Shown in pieces: positions 49,972 through 59,610 of a DNA stretch of 60,050 nt. This stretch comes from CAYMJV01 sp964390545 (lineage in GTDB: Bacteria; Desulfobacterota; BSN033; UBA1163). The notes under the pieces are model-generated. The model was not told the origin of the DNA, ran no database searches, and saw only the letters and a program-made list of their open reading frames with translations. Where the stretch lies: positions 1 to 60,050 of the forward strand of contig CAYMJV010000007.1 in assembly GCA_964390545.1 (NCBI GenBank). Reading direction: 5' to 3'. Position numbers and translations under genes: made by a program. Position 1 is the stretch's first letter; each line of letters begins with the position of its first letter.

Positions 49972-50892
49972 GTGAGGACCTATATCATTAGACGCCTGAT
50001 TCAAGCCATCGGGGTGTGCCTTGTCGTCTCGATGATCTCGTTCTTTCTCCTCTTCCTGAACACGGATCCTGCCCTCATCCTTCTTCCCCTTGATGCCGAG
50101 ATGAAAGACATCGAGACCTTTAAGAAGCAGATGGGCCTTGATCGGCCGATCCTGATCCAGTATGGAGATTTCCTTCAGAAAGCGATCTTTCACGGAGACT
50201 TTGGTCAGTCCTTGGTGGCGAAGGTCCCAGCTCTTCAACTCATCGCGGAACGACTTCCAGCGACCATAGAGCTGGCCGTGGCGGTCATGATCATCGTCAA
50301 CCTCGTTTCAATTCCTGCTGGGATCATCTCCGCGGTGCGACGCTATTCCCTGGCCGACAACGTGGCCACGTTTGTTGCCCTGGTGGGCCAGGCGATGCCA
50401 CTTTACTGGTTTGGGATCATGCTGATTATCATCTTCGGCGTGTGGCTTCACTGGCTTCCGATCTCAGGCTCAGGGAGCCTGGCCCACCTGGTGTTGCCGG
50501 CGATCACGCTGGGATCGTGGTTGCTCCCGATCAATATGCGTCTCGTCCGGTCCGGGATGCTCGACGTTCTGAATCAGGATTATATCCGCACAGCCCGGGC
50601 AAAGGGGTTGACGGAGAAAAAGGTGCTGATCAAGCATGCTTTTAGAAACGCGGCGGTTCCCCTGATCACGATTCTGGGGATGCAGATCGGTCTCCTCCTG
50701 GGTGGTGCGGTCGTTACAGAAACCGTTTTCGCCTGGCCGGGGATGGGCCGCTTGGCCGTGGATTCAATCCGAGTAGGAGATTATCCTGTGGTTCAGGCCA
50801 TCGTTGTGATCTTTGCTTTTTTTGTGATCATCGGTAACCTCCTTGCTGATATTTTGGCCGCCGTGATCGACCCGCGCATCCGCTTGGAGTAA
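49972..50892 (+). CDS. Dpp-type ABC permease (DppB-like, second operon)
   Basis: 306 residues from GTG. RTYIIRRLIQAIGVCLVVSMISFF start, RTARAKGLTEKKVLIKHAFRNAAVPL EAA region (in parts), VIDPRIRLE end. PGDP, usual near residue 40, is replaced by NTDPA. Eleven bp before the next permease. Confidence 0.92.
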   Translation: MRTYIIRRLIQAIGVCLVVSMISFFLLFLNTDPALILLPLDAEMKDIETFKKQMGLDRPILIQYGDFLQKAIFHGDFGQSLVAKVPALQLIAERLPATIELAVAVMIIVNLVSIPAGIISAVRRYSLADNVATFVALVGQAMPLYWFGIMLIIIFGVWLHWLPISGSGSLAHLVLPAITLGSWLLPINMRLVRSGMLDVLNQDYIRTARAKGLTEKKVLIKHAFRNAAVPLITILGMQIGLLLGGAVVTETVFAWPGMGRLAVDSIRVGDYPVVQAIVVIFAFFVIIGNLLADILAAVIDPRIRLE

Positions 50893-50903
50893 GGTAAAAA
50901 TCG

Positions 50904-51809
50904 ATGAGAGACATAAGGCCTTTAGTTCCTCCGTTCGATGAATTGATGCCGACTTCGTCAACGCGCATTTTTAGGAGGATGTGGGACCTCCGTCTTGGAG
51001 TCATCGGCGGGTTGATCATCCTTGGGCTTATCTTCACCGCGGTTTTGTGTCCCATCTTGGCGCCGTCCAACCCATACCAACAGGATATCGTGAATCGCCT
51101 CAAACCCCCCCTCTGGATGGAAAGAAGCTTGAAAGGGCATCTTCTCGGAACAGACCATCTCGGGAGAGATCTTCTCAGCAGGATCATGTACGGAACGAGG
51201 GTTTCGCTCGTGGTAGGAGTTTGCGCCGTCCTTATCCAGGTCCTCATCGGGGTCAGCCTTGGGCTGGTGGCGGGATATTACGGCGGGAAACTCGATTCGG
51301 TCGTCTCTTTTCTGGTCAACTGCATGATGGGTTTCCCGTTCATTCTCCTGGCCATGAGCCTCGTCGCCGTCCTGGGTCCGAGTTTGGAGAACATCATCGT
51401 GGCCCTTGGTTTCACGGGTTGGCCTGTCTTTACGCGTGTGACAAGGATCGAAACCTTCAGGCTCCGGGAACGGGAATTTGTCCTTGCCGCAACGGCGCAG
51501 GCCTTCTCAACGGCACGGATCCTCTCCCGCCATATTCTGCCAAACCTGCTGCCGAGCATCGTTGTCCTGGGGACCGTGGAAGTGGCCCGGGCCATCATCC
51601 AGGAGTCGCTCTTGAGCTTCCTCGGCCTGGGAATCAAGCCGCCAACGCCTTCGTGGGGCACCATGCTTGCGGAAGGGCGTAACTATATGCTCTTGCAGTG
51701 GTGGCTTGCCGCTTTTCCGGGGGCTGCCATTTTTTTGAGCGCTCTGGGAATCAATCTCCTGGGCGATGCCCTGCGCGACCTGATCGACCCACATCTGAGG
51801 AAAGGATAA
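50904..51809 (+). CDS. Dpp-type ABC permease (DppC-like, second operon)
   Basis: 301 residues. LLGTDHLGRDLLSRIMYGTR, EAA region LAATAQAFSTARILSRHILPN (in parts) and the C-terminal LGDALRDLIDPHLRKG are as expected. It ends 2 bp before the following ATPase start. Confidence 0.93.
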   Translation: MRDIRPLVPPFDELMPTSSTRIFRRMWDLRLGVIGGLIILGLIFTAVLCPILAPSNPYQQDIVNRLKPPLWMERSLKGHLLGTDHLGRDLLSRIMYGTRVSLVVGVCAVLIQVLIGVSLGLVAGYYGGKLDSVVSFLVNCMMGFPFILLAMSLVAVLGPSLENIIVALGFTGWPVFTRVTRIETFRLREREFVLAATAQAFSTARILSRHILPNLLPSIVVLGTVEVARAIIQESLLSFLGLGIKPPTPSWGTMLAEGRNYMLLQWWLAAFPGAAIFLSALGINLLGDALRDLIDPHLRKG

Positions 51810-51811
51810 GG

Positions 51812-52795
51812 ATGCCTCCGGAGCAAACCCTCCTTGAAGTGGATGGACTTCAGAAGCACTTTCCAATCCGGAAGGGGCTCTTGGGCAAAACGGTGGGCCA
51901 TGTTTATGCGGTCGATGGAGTCAGCTTTAGGCTCCGTGCGGGAGAAACGCTGGGACTGGTGGGGGAGTCCGGTTGCGGGAAGTCGACAGTGGGAAGATGC
52001 CTGATCAGGCTTTACGATCCGACGGCTGGCAGGATTCAGTTTGAGGGAAGAGATGTGACCTCCATGCCGCGCCAGGAATTGACACATCTTCGAACCCGGG
52101 TCCAGATGATCTTTCAAGACCCTTACTCTTCCCTCAACCCGCGGATGCGCGTCCAGGAGATCATCGGTGAGGCGATCAGGGTTCACCACTTGGCGGGAGC
52201 TTCGGAATGGAGAGATCGGGTCAGAGAACTCCTCGGTGCCGTGGGTCTCCAGGCAGATCACATGGCGAGATACCCCCACGAGTTCTCTGGAGGTCAACGG
52301 CAGCGAATCGGCATTGCCCGGGCCCTGGCGATGCGGCCAAAGCTGATCGTCGCTGACGAACCCGTCAGCGCCCTGGATGTCTCAATCCAGGCGCAGGTGA
52401 TCAACCTTTTGGAGGCACTGAAGAAGCAATTTCAACTTTCCTACATCGTCATTGCCCATGATCTGAGCGTCGTGGAGCATGTTTCTGATCGGATTGCGGT
52501 GATGTACTTGGGCAAGTTGGTCGAAATCGCCTCGGACCGCCAGCTTTACCTAAATCCGAAGCACCCTTACACCGAAGCGTTGCTGTCGGCTGTGCCTGTG
52601 GCGTCACCCGGAGGCCGGAACCGACGGCATCAGCGGAAGCTTCTCAAGGGCGACGTACCTAGCCCAATGAATCCACCCTCGGGTTGCAGATTCCACACAC
52701 GCTGCCCTAGGGGCAGGGAGATCTGTAGCCAAAAGGCTCCGCCGCGGGTTGAGGTGGAGCCTGGACATGAGGTTTATTGCTTCCTGCATGTATAG
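51812..52795 (+). CDS. Dpp-type ABC ATPase (DppF-like, second operon)
   Basis: 327 residues from ATG 51812, which follows GAGGAAAGGATAAGG; the frame is open further upstream inside the permease gene but that part is not protein-like. Walker A GESGCGKST, signature FSGGQRQR, Walker B LIVADEP, end CRFHTRCPRG. The DppF-type gene precedes the DppD-type gene, the reverse of the first operon. Confidence 0.93.
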   Translation: MPPEQTLLEVDGLQKHFPIRKGLLGKTVGHVYAVDGVSFRLRAGETLGLVGESGCGKSTVGRCLIRLYDPTAGRIQFEGRDVTSMPRQELTHLRTRVQMIFQDPYSSLNPRMRVQEIIGEAIRVHHLAGASEWRDRVRELLGAVGLQADHMARYPHEFSGGQRQRIGIARALAMRPKLIVADEPVSALDVSIQAQVINLLEALKKQFQLSYIVIAHDLSVVEHVSDRIAVMYLGKLVEIASDRQLYLNPKHPYTEALLSAVPVASPGGRNRRHQRKLLKGDVPSPMNPPSGCRFHTRCPRGREICSQKAPPRVEVEPGHEVYCFLHV

Positions 52796-52810
52796 GATGA
52801 GAGAGCGGTC

Positions 52811-53806
52811 ATGGTCGATGGGTTGTTAAGGGTGAATGACCTCCAAACGTATTTTTTCACTCCGGAAGGAGTCGTCAAGGCCGTGGATCGAGTCAGTTTC
52901 GACCTCTCCAGGGGGCGGACGCTCGGAATCTTGGGAGAGTCAGGGTGTGGTAAATCGGTGACGGCCTTGTCCATCATGCGCCTGATCGCTGATCCTCCAG
53001 GGAGAATCATCGGTGGATCCATTCATTTCGAGAACGATGACCTCTTGGAGCTGCCTCTGGCTGAAATGCGGACCATCCGGGGAAATCAGATCTCTATGAT
53101 CTTTCAGGAACCGATGACGTCCCTGAACCCGGTTTACACGGTAGGTGACCAGATTGGAGAGGTTTATGTCACTCATCGCGGCCTGAATGAGAGAGACGCA
53201 CGGGATCAAACGATCGAGATCCTCCGGTTAGTGGGGATCCCGGCCCCGGAGCAAAGGGTTCATGAGTATCCTCACCAGCTTTCCGGAGGCATGCGGCAGA
53301 GGGTCATGATTGCCATGGCAATGGCGTGCAGGCCAAAACTCCTCATTGCGGACGAGCCGACCACGGCCTTGGATGTGACCATCCAAGCCCAGATTCTTGA
53401 TCTCATGCTGGGATTGCAGGAGGAGTTCGGGATGGCGATCATGATGATCACTCATGATCTTGGGGTGATCTCCGAGGTGAGTGACCAGGTCGTGGTCATG
53501 TATGCCGGAGAGGTGGTCGAATATTGCCCGGTCGACGTCCTCTTTGTCACTCCCTTACATCCTTACACGAGAGGACTGATCGCTTCCATCCCCCGGCTGG
53601 GAGTAAAATTTACTCAGGGGAAAAAGTCCCTGCGCGAAATCCCAGGGATCGTGCCCAATCTCATTCGTCTGCCCGCAGGCTGTCTCTTTTCTCCTCGATG
53701 TGGCCGGGTGATCGATCAATGCCGCAAAGAAAGACCGCCGCTTTTCATCCTGGGGGAGGACCATGGAGCGAGGTGCTGGGTGGCGGAAAAAGAAGTGAAG
53801 AACTGA
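52811..53806 (+). CDS. Dpp-type ABC ATPase (DppD-like, second operon)
   Basis: 331 residues. LQTYFFTPEGVVKAVD start, Walker A GESGCGKS, signature LSGGMRQR, Walker B LLIADEP, and a C-terminal CLFSPRCGRV ... C. Last transporter gene of the operon; a NodB-fold hydrolase begins 88 bp later. Confidence 0.93.
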   Translation: MVDGLLRVNDLQTYFFTPEGVVKAVDRVSFDLSRGRTLGILGESGCGKSVTALSIMRLIADPPGRIIGGSIHFENDDLLELPLAEMRTIRGNQISMIFQEPMTSLNPVYTVGDQIGEVYVTHRGLNERDARDQTIEILRLVGIPAPEQRVHEYPHQLSGGMRQRVMIAMAMACRPKLLIADEPTTALDVTIQAQILDLMLGLQEEFGMAIMMITHDLGVISEVSDQVVVMYAGEVVEYCPVDVLFVTPLHPYTRGLIASIPRLGVKFTQGKKSLREIPGIVPNLIRLPAGCLFSPRCGRVIDQCRKERPPLFILGEDHGARCWVAEKEVKN

Positions 53807-53894
53807 AGGATCAAGTATTTCGCCCGAATGATTTGGAAGAATTATAAGGCGGGTGCTTTGCGAGACATTGAATAAAAGTCAAGGAAGGACAACG

Positions 53895-54710
53895 ATGTGG
53901 AGTAACGGTAAGAAATGTGCTGTCATTTTGAGTTTTGATTTCGATGCCGAATCGCTTTGGCTATCGAAAAATCTTTCGACCCCAAGCTTCCTGTCAAGAG
54001 GCACATACGGGGCGCGGGTGGGAGTCCCCCGCATCTTAAAGCTTCTCAGCAGATACAACATTCGAGCAACATTTTTCGTTCCTGCTGAAACAGCCCGCCG
54101 CCATCGAGATCTGGTGAAAGAAATCCATCTGCAGGGGCATGAAGTGGGACATCATGGCGATATTCATGAGAACCCAGTAGATCTCGAAGTTGACGAGGAA
54201 AAAAGGATTCTGACCACGGGGATAGAAACCCTTGAGAAGATCACGGGCAAGAGGCCTTTGGGCTATCGCTCGCCTTCCTGGGACCTTGGCAAGAATTCCA
54301 TTCAGCTCCTCCAAGAATATGGTTTTCTTTATGATAGCAGTATGATGGCTGACGATTACAATCTTTATTATGTCGAGGATAAAGGCAAACTTACCCGTCT
54401 CGTCGAGGTTCCTGTTTCTTGGGAACTCGATGATGCAGCCCATTTTCATTTTATGTTCAGACCGGTATATTATGCGGGCATGTCAGCACCTTCCAAAGTC
54501 TATGAGATCTGGGCTACAGAGTTTGAAGGTGCGTACGACCATGAGGGCGCATTTATTTTGACCCTGCACCCTCAAATCATAGGCCGATATCACAGGCTCA
54601 AGATGGTTGAGGCGCTTATACAGCACATCGCACGTCACCCAGGTGTTTGGTTCGCTACTTGCAGTGAAATCGTTTCGGATTGGCTCCTAGATCAAGAAAA
54701 GCAAAAATGA
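53895..54710 (+). CDS. NodB-fold (polysaccharide deacetylase family) hydrolase
   Basis: 271 residues from ATG 53895 with AAGGAAGGACAACG before it. Catalytic and metal residues: D15/D17 in LSFDFDAE, H87-x3-H91 in HHGDIHEN, RSPSWDLG and LTLHPQIIGR. No signal peptide, so it acts in the cytosol, unlike cell-wall deacetylases. It belongs with the HpPgdA/allantoinase (PuuE) side of the family, which includes cyclic amide and imide hydrolases. Placed after a peptide-type importer and a creatinase-like gene, cyclic amide hydrolysis is the favoured inference. Confidence 0.85.
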   Translation: MWSNGKKCAVILSFDFDAESLWLSKNLSTPSFLSRGTYGARVGVPRILKLLSRYNIRATFFVPAETARRHRDLVKEIHLQGHEVGHHGDIHENPVDLEVDEEKRILTTGIETLEKITGKRPLGYRSPSWDLGKNSIQLLQEYGFLYDSSMMADDYNLYYVEDKGKLTRLVEVPVSWELDDAAHFHFMFRPVYYAGMSAPSKVYEIWATEFEGAYDHEGAFILTLHPQIIGRYHRLKMVEALIQHIARHPGVWFATCSEIVSDWLLDQEKQK

Positions 54711-54818
54711 GGTTGGAGGACACGGAGAAGAAGAGGCCTGGATGAACGGAATGGTGGAATACTGGAATAATGGGTTGAAGAAAGTGTGAAAATCGAGATT
54801 CGACTTGACGGACATTAT

Positions 54819-54944
54819 GAAGCTGCCCGCCATATAAGGGCGGGGCTTCCCGGCAATGATTTATTATTTTATATTGTGCCCCTTCACCCCGCCTACCTGC
54901 CTACCGGCAGGCAGGCAAGGCGGGGCTTGCGGGGCACGCTCCGG
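54819..54944. repeat. GGCCGGCAAGTGCCC-type dispersed repeat, inverted copy
   Basis: Read on the minus strand it follows the 40055 plan: CCGGAGCGTGCCCC, GC-rich hairpin with GCCTGCCTGCCGG, GAAGGGGCACAATATAAAATAATAAAT (in parts), GCCGGGAAGCCCCGCC, GGGCAGCTTC. Together with the leader copy below it fills the 54711-55349 gap, where no gene is evident. Confidence 0.75.
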
Positions 54945-54963
54945 TCAAGAGGGATCTCGACTG

Positions 54964-55292
54964 CTTCCTGTACCCTACAGGCGGACATTTTGGTAAGACA
55001 CGCTTGATTTGAAATGGGAGTCAACAAGACAACGCTTCAATGTTCCTTCCTTGTCGACAAGCAAATCGGCAATAATTAATAAAGATTGTTTTCACAAGAC
55101 AGCTTTCCTATTGACACATGAAAAATTTTTTGATAGCAAAACCAATGGGTGGAATTTTTCCTCGCATTACTATCCGTAAAAATAATCTTACAACACAACC
55201 TCTAACCTTTTGGAGTGCAGTGTGGAAAGGGGATTCCAGAAAGTGCCGATATGAAGCCTCCAGGAGGGCATGATGCCCTTTTGGAGGCTTTT
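54964..55292 (+). ncRNA. Conserved leader RNA candidate, copy A
   Basis: About 330 bp closely matched by 57421-57750 and, in its 3' part, by 59776-59872. Both complete copies keep a promoter (TTGACA 55111-55116, 17 nt, TAGCAA), then about 110 nt with AACCTCTAACCTT and a GGGGATTCCAGA-like segment, then an intrinsic terminator. The first gene starts 58 bp after the terminator. This layout, promoter, conserved leader, terminator, secreted-protein gene, is that of a transcription attenuator or riboswitch. No known riboswitch consensus was recognised. Confidence 0.55.
55254..55292 (+). terminator. Terminator at the end of leader copy A
   Basis: AAGCCTCCA / TGGAGGCTT outer stem with an inner GGGCATGATGCCC hairpin, then TTTTG. 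It lies upstream of the coding start, so it would attenuate expression of the 55350 gene. Confidence 0.8.
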
Positions 55293-55349
55293 GTCTATTG
55301 GTCTTCGATAAATCCAAACAGATTTTACCATGAAGGAAGGGGGTGAAGT

Positions 55350-55784
55350 ATGGTAAAGAAAACCTTCTTGGTGCTGATATGCTTCATTGGCTTAATAATT
55401 TTTGTTTCTACACTACACGGTCAAGGTTCAAAGAAGACCGTTACTCTCCCCAATGGTGAGGTAGTTTGTGACTTAAATGGGGAATGGGATGCTCTATATG
55501 AGCACTTTGGAACCTACTCATGGGTTGGTAACCTTACGGACACGTTGAAGATAACACAACAGGGTGGTTCTTTTGTAGGAGTAAAAATGATTGGAACTCC
55601 CTATATACCAAAAGATGCTGTATCAATAAAAGGTGAACTCGATAAAAACGGGATTAAGACGGTTCGGGTAATGTTTTCATTAGGGGGCCCTGGCACGGAG
55701 TGCAAAGGCCAAATCAGCGAGGATGGCAATAAGATAATAATAGATGATGGTGAGACGCTCAGACTGACGCTCACCAGAAAATAA
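55350..55784 (+). CDS. Small secreted protein of unknown function
   Basis: 144 residues. Signal peptide: MVKK, hydrophobic 5-22, cleavage near LHG-Q. The mature part of about 120 residues is predicted beta-rich, with two cysteines (in EVVCDLNGEWD and TECKGQ) that could form a disulphide; it has a lipocalin-like feel but I do not recognise a family. GAAGGAAGGGGGTGAAGT precedes the ATG. A near-identical paralogue starts at 59929 with exactly the same 153-bp spacing to its leader. Confidence 0.75.
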   Translation: MVKKTFLVLICFIGLIIFVSTLHGQGSKKTVTLPNGEVVCDLNGEWDALYEHFGTYSWVGNLTDTLKITQQGGSFVGVKMIGTPYIPKDAVSIKGELDKNGIKTVRVMFSLGGPGTECKGQISEDGNKIIIDDGETLRLTLTRK

Positions 55785-55859
55785 GATATTTCCTCTCCTT
55801 TAAGAAGTAGGATAAACCGCTCCTCAAGACTTTATTCTTCATCTACTAAAACAATTCTT

Positions 55860-55892
55860 AAAGGCAGGGTCATTTTAGCTCTGCCTTTCTTA
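55860..55892 (+). terminator. Terminator after the secreted-protein gene
   Basis: AAAGGCAG / CTGCCTTT with a 13-nt loop, then CTTATT. The rest of the gap to 56127 contains a weak GCAAGC/GCTTGC inverted repeat and no gene. Confidence 0.8.
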
Positions 55893-56127
55893 TTGCAAGC
55901 TCTCTACATGCTTGCTTTCTTTCCATAATCATCAAGGTTGAGGGTTAGCTTGCATTGTAGAGGTAGGTGAAACTTTCAAGTTGGTGAAAAGCCTAATCGC
56001 CATAAGAATCTCGATATTTACCGCCCGAATTTAGAACCGACTAGCCTTCAATTTCCCATTGGCTCCTTGGTCTAAAGGGAAGCTTGTGGGCTTTCTGATA
56101 AGTTTCTGCAAAATATCAGGTAAACCG

Positions 56128-57219
56128 CTATTTCCAGGTGTGGGAGAGTACACGCAGCCAGTTTTTTAATGCTATTTTTGCCAGAGCTTCTTCGTCAAAG
56201 CCTCCGTCCCTTAAGGCTGCCAATAGTTTGGGAAGGCCAGTGACATCGCCAATTTCGGAAGGAATGGTCGTTCCATCGAAGTCAGAACCGATCGCGAGGT
56301 GATCAACACCGATGCGATCAGCGATATAACAGAAATGACGTACCAGATCACTCAACGGGGTATCAGGATTTCCCTCGCCATCCTTTCGCAAAAACCTAAC
56401 AGCGAAATTCACGCCCACAACACCCCCGGAGGCACCGATCGCATCGAGTTGTTTGTCAGTCAAGTTTCGAGGTGATGGGCAGAGGGTATGGACACACGAA
56501 TGCGTTGCGACTAAGGGAGCATCTGATATCTTTTCCGTATCCCAAAACCCTTTTTCGTTCAGATGTGAAAGATCCAACATAATGCCGAGTTGATTGCACG
56601 CGCGAACCAACTCCTTACCAGCATCAGTTATGCCCGGGCCCATGTCGGGCGATCCCGGAAATTCGAAATTAACTCCGTGCCCAAAGGCGTTTTCACGGCT
56701 CCAGACAATGCCGATGGACCGCAGACCCTCCTCATAAAAGGAGTGAAGGGATTCCAGAGACGGATCTATAGGTTCAGCGCCTTCAAAGTGAATCACCGCG
56801 GAAAGCGCATCCTGTTCAAGGGCCGTCTGAATCTCCTCTACCGTACGGACGACCCTAAACTCGCCGGACGATTCAGATTCCAATGCAAGAATACTTTCGA
56901 TTCCCTTCTTCGCCAACTGGTGAACGTAGGGAAAATCGACCGGCGTTAAGCTTCTCTTCCGAATGGTGGAACGCTCTTGAGAGTCGCCGGAGGGAGCCTC
57001 CGGTCCGTTTTTATCTGGATGGGGAACAAATATCGAAAAAAGGCCCCCACAAAGACCGGCCCTCTTTGCCCTGGGCAAGTCAAGATGCCCGGAGTCAGTC
57101 TCTGCAAGAAAAGGGCGTTTCTTCGCCTCCGGTACATACATCATCTGAAGGGTATCATTATGGCCGTCAAAGATTGGTAATCTGATTTTTTCTCCTCCTG
57201 CCGTCCTTTTTTGCCCCAT
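56128..57219 (-). CDS. Membrane dipeptidase family M19 (renal-dipeptidase-like)
   Basis: 363 residues from ATG 57219 (a TTG 27 bp upstream is possible). Zinc residues of the family are visible: H20 and D22 in FDGHNDTL, the bridging Glu in HFEGAEP, and two His in LSHLNEKGFWD / VATHSCVHTLCPSPRNLTD, with HLAIGSDFDGT near the end. M19 enzymes split dipeptides, including those with D-residues or dehydro groups. Cytosolic, no signal peptide. It fits with two Dpp-type importers just upstream, although it faces the opposite way. Confidence 0.92.
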   Translation of the reverse strand: MGQKRTAGGEKIRLPIFDGHNDTLQMMYVPEAKKRPFLAETDSGHLDLPRAKRAGLCGGLFSIFVPHPDKNGPEAPSGDSQERSTIRKRSLTPVDFPYVHQLAKKGIESILALESESSGEFRVVRTVEEIQTALEQDALSAVIHFEGAEPIDPSLESLHSFYEEGLRSIGIVWSRENAFGHGVNFEFPGSPDMGPGITDAGKELVRACNQLGIMLDLSHLNEKGFWDTEKISDAPLVATHSCVHTLCPSPRNLTDKQLDAIGASGGVVGVNFAVRFLRKDGEGNPDTPLSDLVRHFCYIADRIGVDHLAIGSDFDGTTIPSEIGDVTGLPKLLAALRDGGFDEEALAKIALKNWLRVLSHTWK

Positions 57220-57420
57220 ATTATCGCCATCAATCTCTATCGTCAAGCCTCAGAAGCCTGGTCGATTTCCTGAAGCGGAAACAAGTCCCGTGTGAACTTC
57301 CCTCAAAAAATCTGCCGGAGGTAAGAAAAGCCGCAAGAGAAACTAGGGAGAGGAAAAAGGGGCTCGTCGAGAAGTGGAGAAATCATCGAGGTAAAAAGTA
57401 ACCCAAGCAGAACTGACTTT

Positions 57421-57750
57421 CTTCCTGTAATCTGCAGCGGACATTTTGGTAAGGCATGCTTAATTTCGAATGGAAATCGATAAGATAACACTTCAATATT
57501 GCTTCCTTCTCAACAAGCAAATCGGCAAATAACGGATAAAGATTGTTTTCACAAAACAACTTCCCTATTGACAAGCGAAACATTTCTTGATAGCAAAACC
57601 AATGGGTGGAAGTTTTCCTTGCATTACTGTCCGCAGAAATAATCTGACAACATAACCTCTAACCTTGCAGAGAAAATTATGAAATGGGGTTTCCAAAAAA
57701 TGCCCCTGTGAAGCCTCCAAGGGGGCTATGAATTCCCTTTGGGGGTGCCT
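57421..57750 (+). ncRNA. Conserved leader RNA candidate, copy B
   Basis: Homologous to copy A over its whole length, with the same promoter (TTGACA 57568-57573, 17 nt, TAGCAA 57591-57596) and AACCTCTAACCTT. The final hairpin is kept by different bases (CCTCCAAGGG with CCCTTTGGGGG, using wobble pairs), which supports a selected structure, but its T-run is gone. It lies 190 bp before the beta-propeller gene. Upstream, 57247-57420 shows nothing recognisable. Confidence 0.5.
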
Positions 57751-57942
57751 TCCCGTTACGTCCTTTTTAAATCAGGTGTTCTAAATTTATAGTCCTACTT
57801 ACCTGAATCCCAAACCTTCTGGGGTGTTTTATGAGATGGAGTTTTCGGAAGGAGTTTGTATCTGAAGTCCGTCAACCGTTGACCATGTGACAATTGAAAC
57901 GCGGCTTAAAAAATCTCTTCAAAAATCCTAAGGAGAGTTGTC

Positions 57943-59610
57943 ATGAAAAAGCGCCATCTAAAAAAAGTTTTTTCGCTGGTGGTCCTGTGTGTATGCCTCA
58001 TTTTCATTAACCCTGCCGATGCATTTGCCGTGTCGTTCAAAACTACTGTTCCCATCGTCACGGACCCCGCCTACAAAATCCAGATACTGGTTCCGGGTTC
58101 GTATTTCCACGGCATCCACGGCCTCACCTTCGACAGCCAGGACAATCTTTACGCGGGCAGCGTCGTTGGCGCGGCCATCTACCACGTGGATACCAACACC
58201 GGCGAGGTCGAAGAATTTATCGGTCCCCCCAACGGTATGGCTGACGACCTGGTATTCGGACCGGACGGGCGAATCTACTACACGTCCTACCTTCAGGGCA
58301 AATTGCAATCGAAAGGCGCGGACGGAAAAATTACGGTGCTGGCCGACAACCTGATGGGCATCAATTCCCTGGCCTTCAACAAGGAAGGCCGGTTATTCGC
58401 CACTCAGGTGTTCCTGGGAGATGCCCTTTATGAAATCGACCTGACCGGCCAGCAAAAGACCCGAAAGATCGCCGAAAAGCTGGGAGGGCTGAACGGATTC
58501 GAATTTGGACCCGACAATATGCTTTACGGTCCGCTGTGGTTCAAGGGCATAATCGCCAAGGTCGACGTGGCCACGGGCAAGGTAGACGTTGTTGCCTCGG
58601 GATTCAAAACGCCAGCTGCGGTGAATTTCGATTCCAACGGGAATCTCTTCGCCCTGGACACCGCCACGGGCGAGGTGGTTCAGGTAGACGTGAAAACTGG
58701 ACAGAAGAAGACCATTGCTAAGCTGGACCCGTCACTCGATAACCTGGCCATCGATTCCAAGGACCGCATCTTCGTTTCCAATATGTCCAAGAATGCCATC
58801 TACGAGATCGATAGGAAGACTGGCAAGTCGCGGACGGTGGTCGAGGGCGTGCTTTCCTGCGCCACCGGGATTGCGGTGGCCTCTGGCGAAGACGGCGATA
58901 CTCTCTATGTTGCCGATATTTTTTCTTACAAGAAAGTGGATGGATTTACGGGGGGCGTCACGATGCTGATGTCCAGCCATGCGGAGGGCTCCGACATCGC
59001 CTACCCTTCGAACATATCGGTGAACAAAGATAAGGTATTGCTCATTGGTCTTACAGGCGTGCAGGTCATCGACCGGGTGGCCAATCGGGCGGAAAAAATG
59101 GTTGGCGGACTTCGGGGACCGGCGCACGCCCTTATGATGGATGATGGGAGCATTATCGTGACCGAGATGCCCACGGGCAAGCTGCTGAAGGTGGTCGGTG
59201 ACAGCGCCAAGAATGCCACGGTGGTCGCCGAAAAATTGGTCACGCCCGGCTACCTTGCCTGGGCCGGCGATGGCGCCGTTTACGTGACGGAGGTGATGGC
59301 TGGAGTCGTTTCTCGGATTGAACTGGCCACCGGGCAGAAAAAGGTGATCGCCTCCGGGCTGCGGACACCCAAGGGCGTGGGGGTGCTGCCGGACGGCAAG
59401 CTGGCGGTGGTCGAGGGTGGAACGAGACAGGTGGTGTTGATCGATCCGGCCAGCGGCGCGATCAAGCCGTTGGCCATGGGGCTGGCGGTGGGGTATCCGT
59501 CCGGAGGCCCACCGGCCGGGATGCTGACCGGCCTGGCCGTTTCGAAGTCTGGGGTGATCTACATTGCCGGTGATATCGAAAACGTCATCTACAAAATTAT
59601 GCCTAAATAG
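57943..59610 (+). CDS. Secreted NHL/SMP-30-like beta-propeller protein
   Basis: 555 residues. Signal peptide cleaved near AFA-V (about residue 29). The body is made of repeated 40-50-residue units of the form GLTFDSQDNLYAG ... IYHVDTNTGEV, LAFNKEGRLFAT ... LYEIDLTGQ, NFDSNGNLFALD and so on, with about ten such units, enough for one or two propellers. Such proteins bind or cleave lactones and other small ligands in the periplasm. The gene is clearly more GC-rich than its flanks, suggesting recent acquisition behind a leader copy. AAGGAGAGTT precedes the ATG. Confidence 0.82.
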   Translation: MKKRHLKKVFSLVVLCVCLIFINPADAFAVSFKTTVPIVTDPAYKIQILVPGSYFHGIHGLTFDSQDNLYAGSVVGAAIYHVDTNTGEVEEFIGPPNGMADDLVFGPDGRIYYTSYLQGKLQSKGADGKITVLADNLMGINSLAFNKEGRLFATQVFLGDALYEIDLTGQQKTRKIAEKLGGLNGFEFGPDNMLYGPLWFKGIIAKVDVATGKVDVVASGFKTPAAVNFDSNGNLFALDTATGEVVQVDVKTGQKKTIAKLDPSLDNLAIDSKDRIFVSNMSKNAIYEIDRKTGKSRTVVEGVLSCATGIAVASGEDGDTLYVADIFSYKKVDGFTGGVTMLMSSHAEGSDIAYPSNISVNKDKVLLIGLTGVQVIDRVANRAEKMVGGLRGPAHALMMDDGSIIVTEMPTGKLLKVVGDSAKNATVVAEKLVTPGYLAWAGDGAVYVTEVMAGVVSRIELATGQKKVIASGLRTPKGVGVLPDGKLAVVEGGTRQVVLIDPASGAIKPLAMGLAVGYPSGGPPAGMLTGLAVSKSGVIYIAGDIENVIYKIMPK

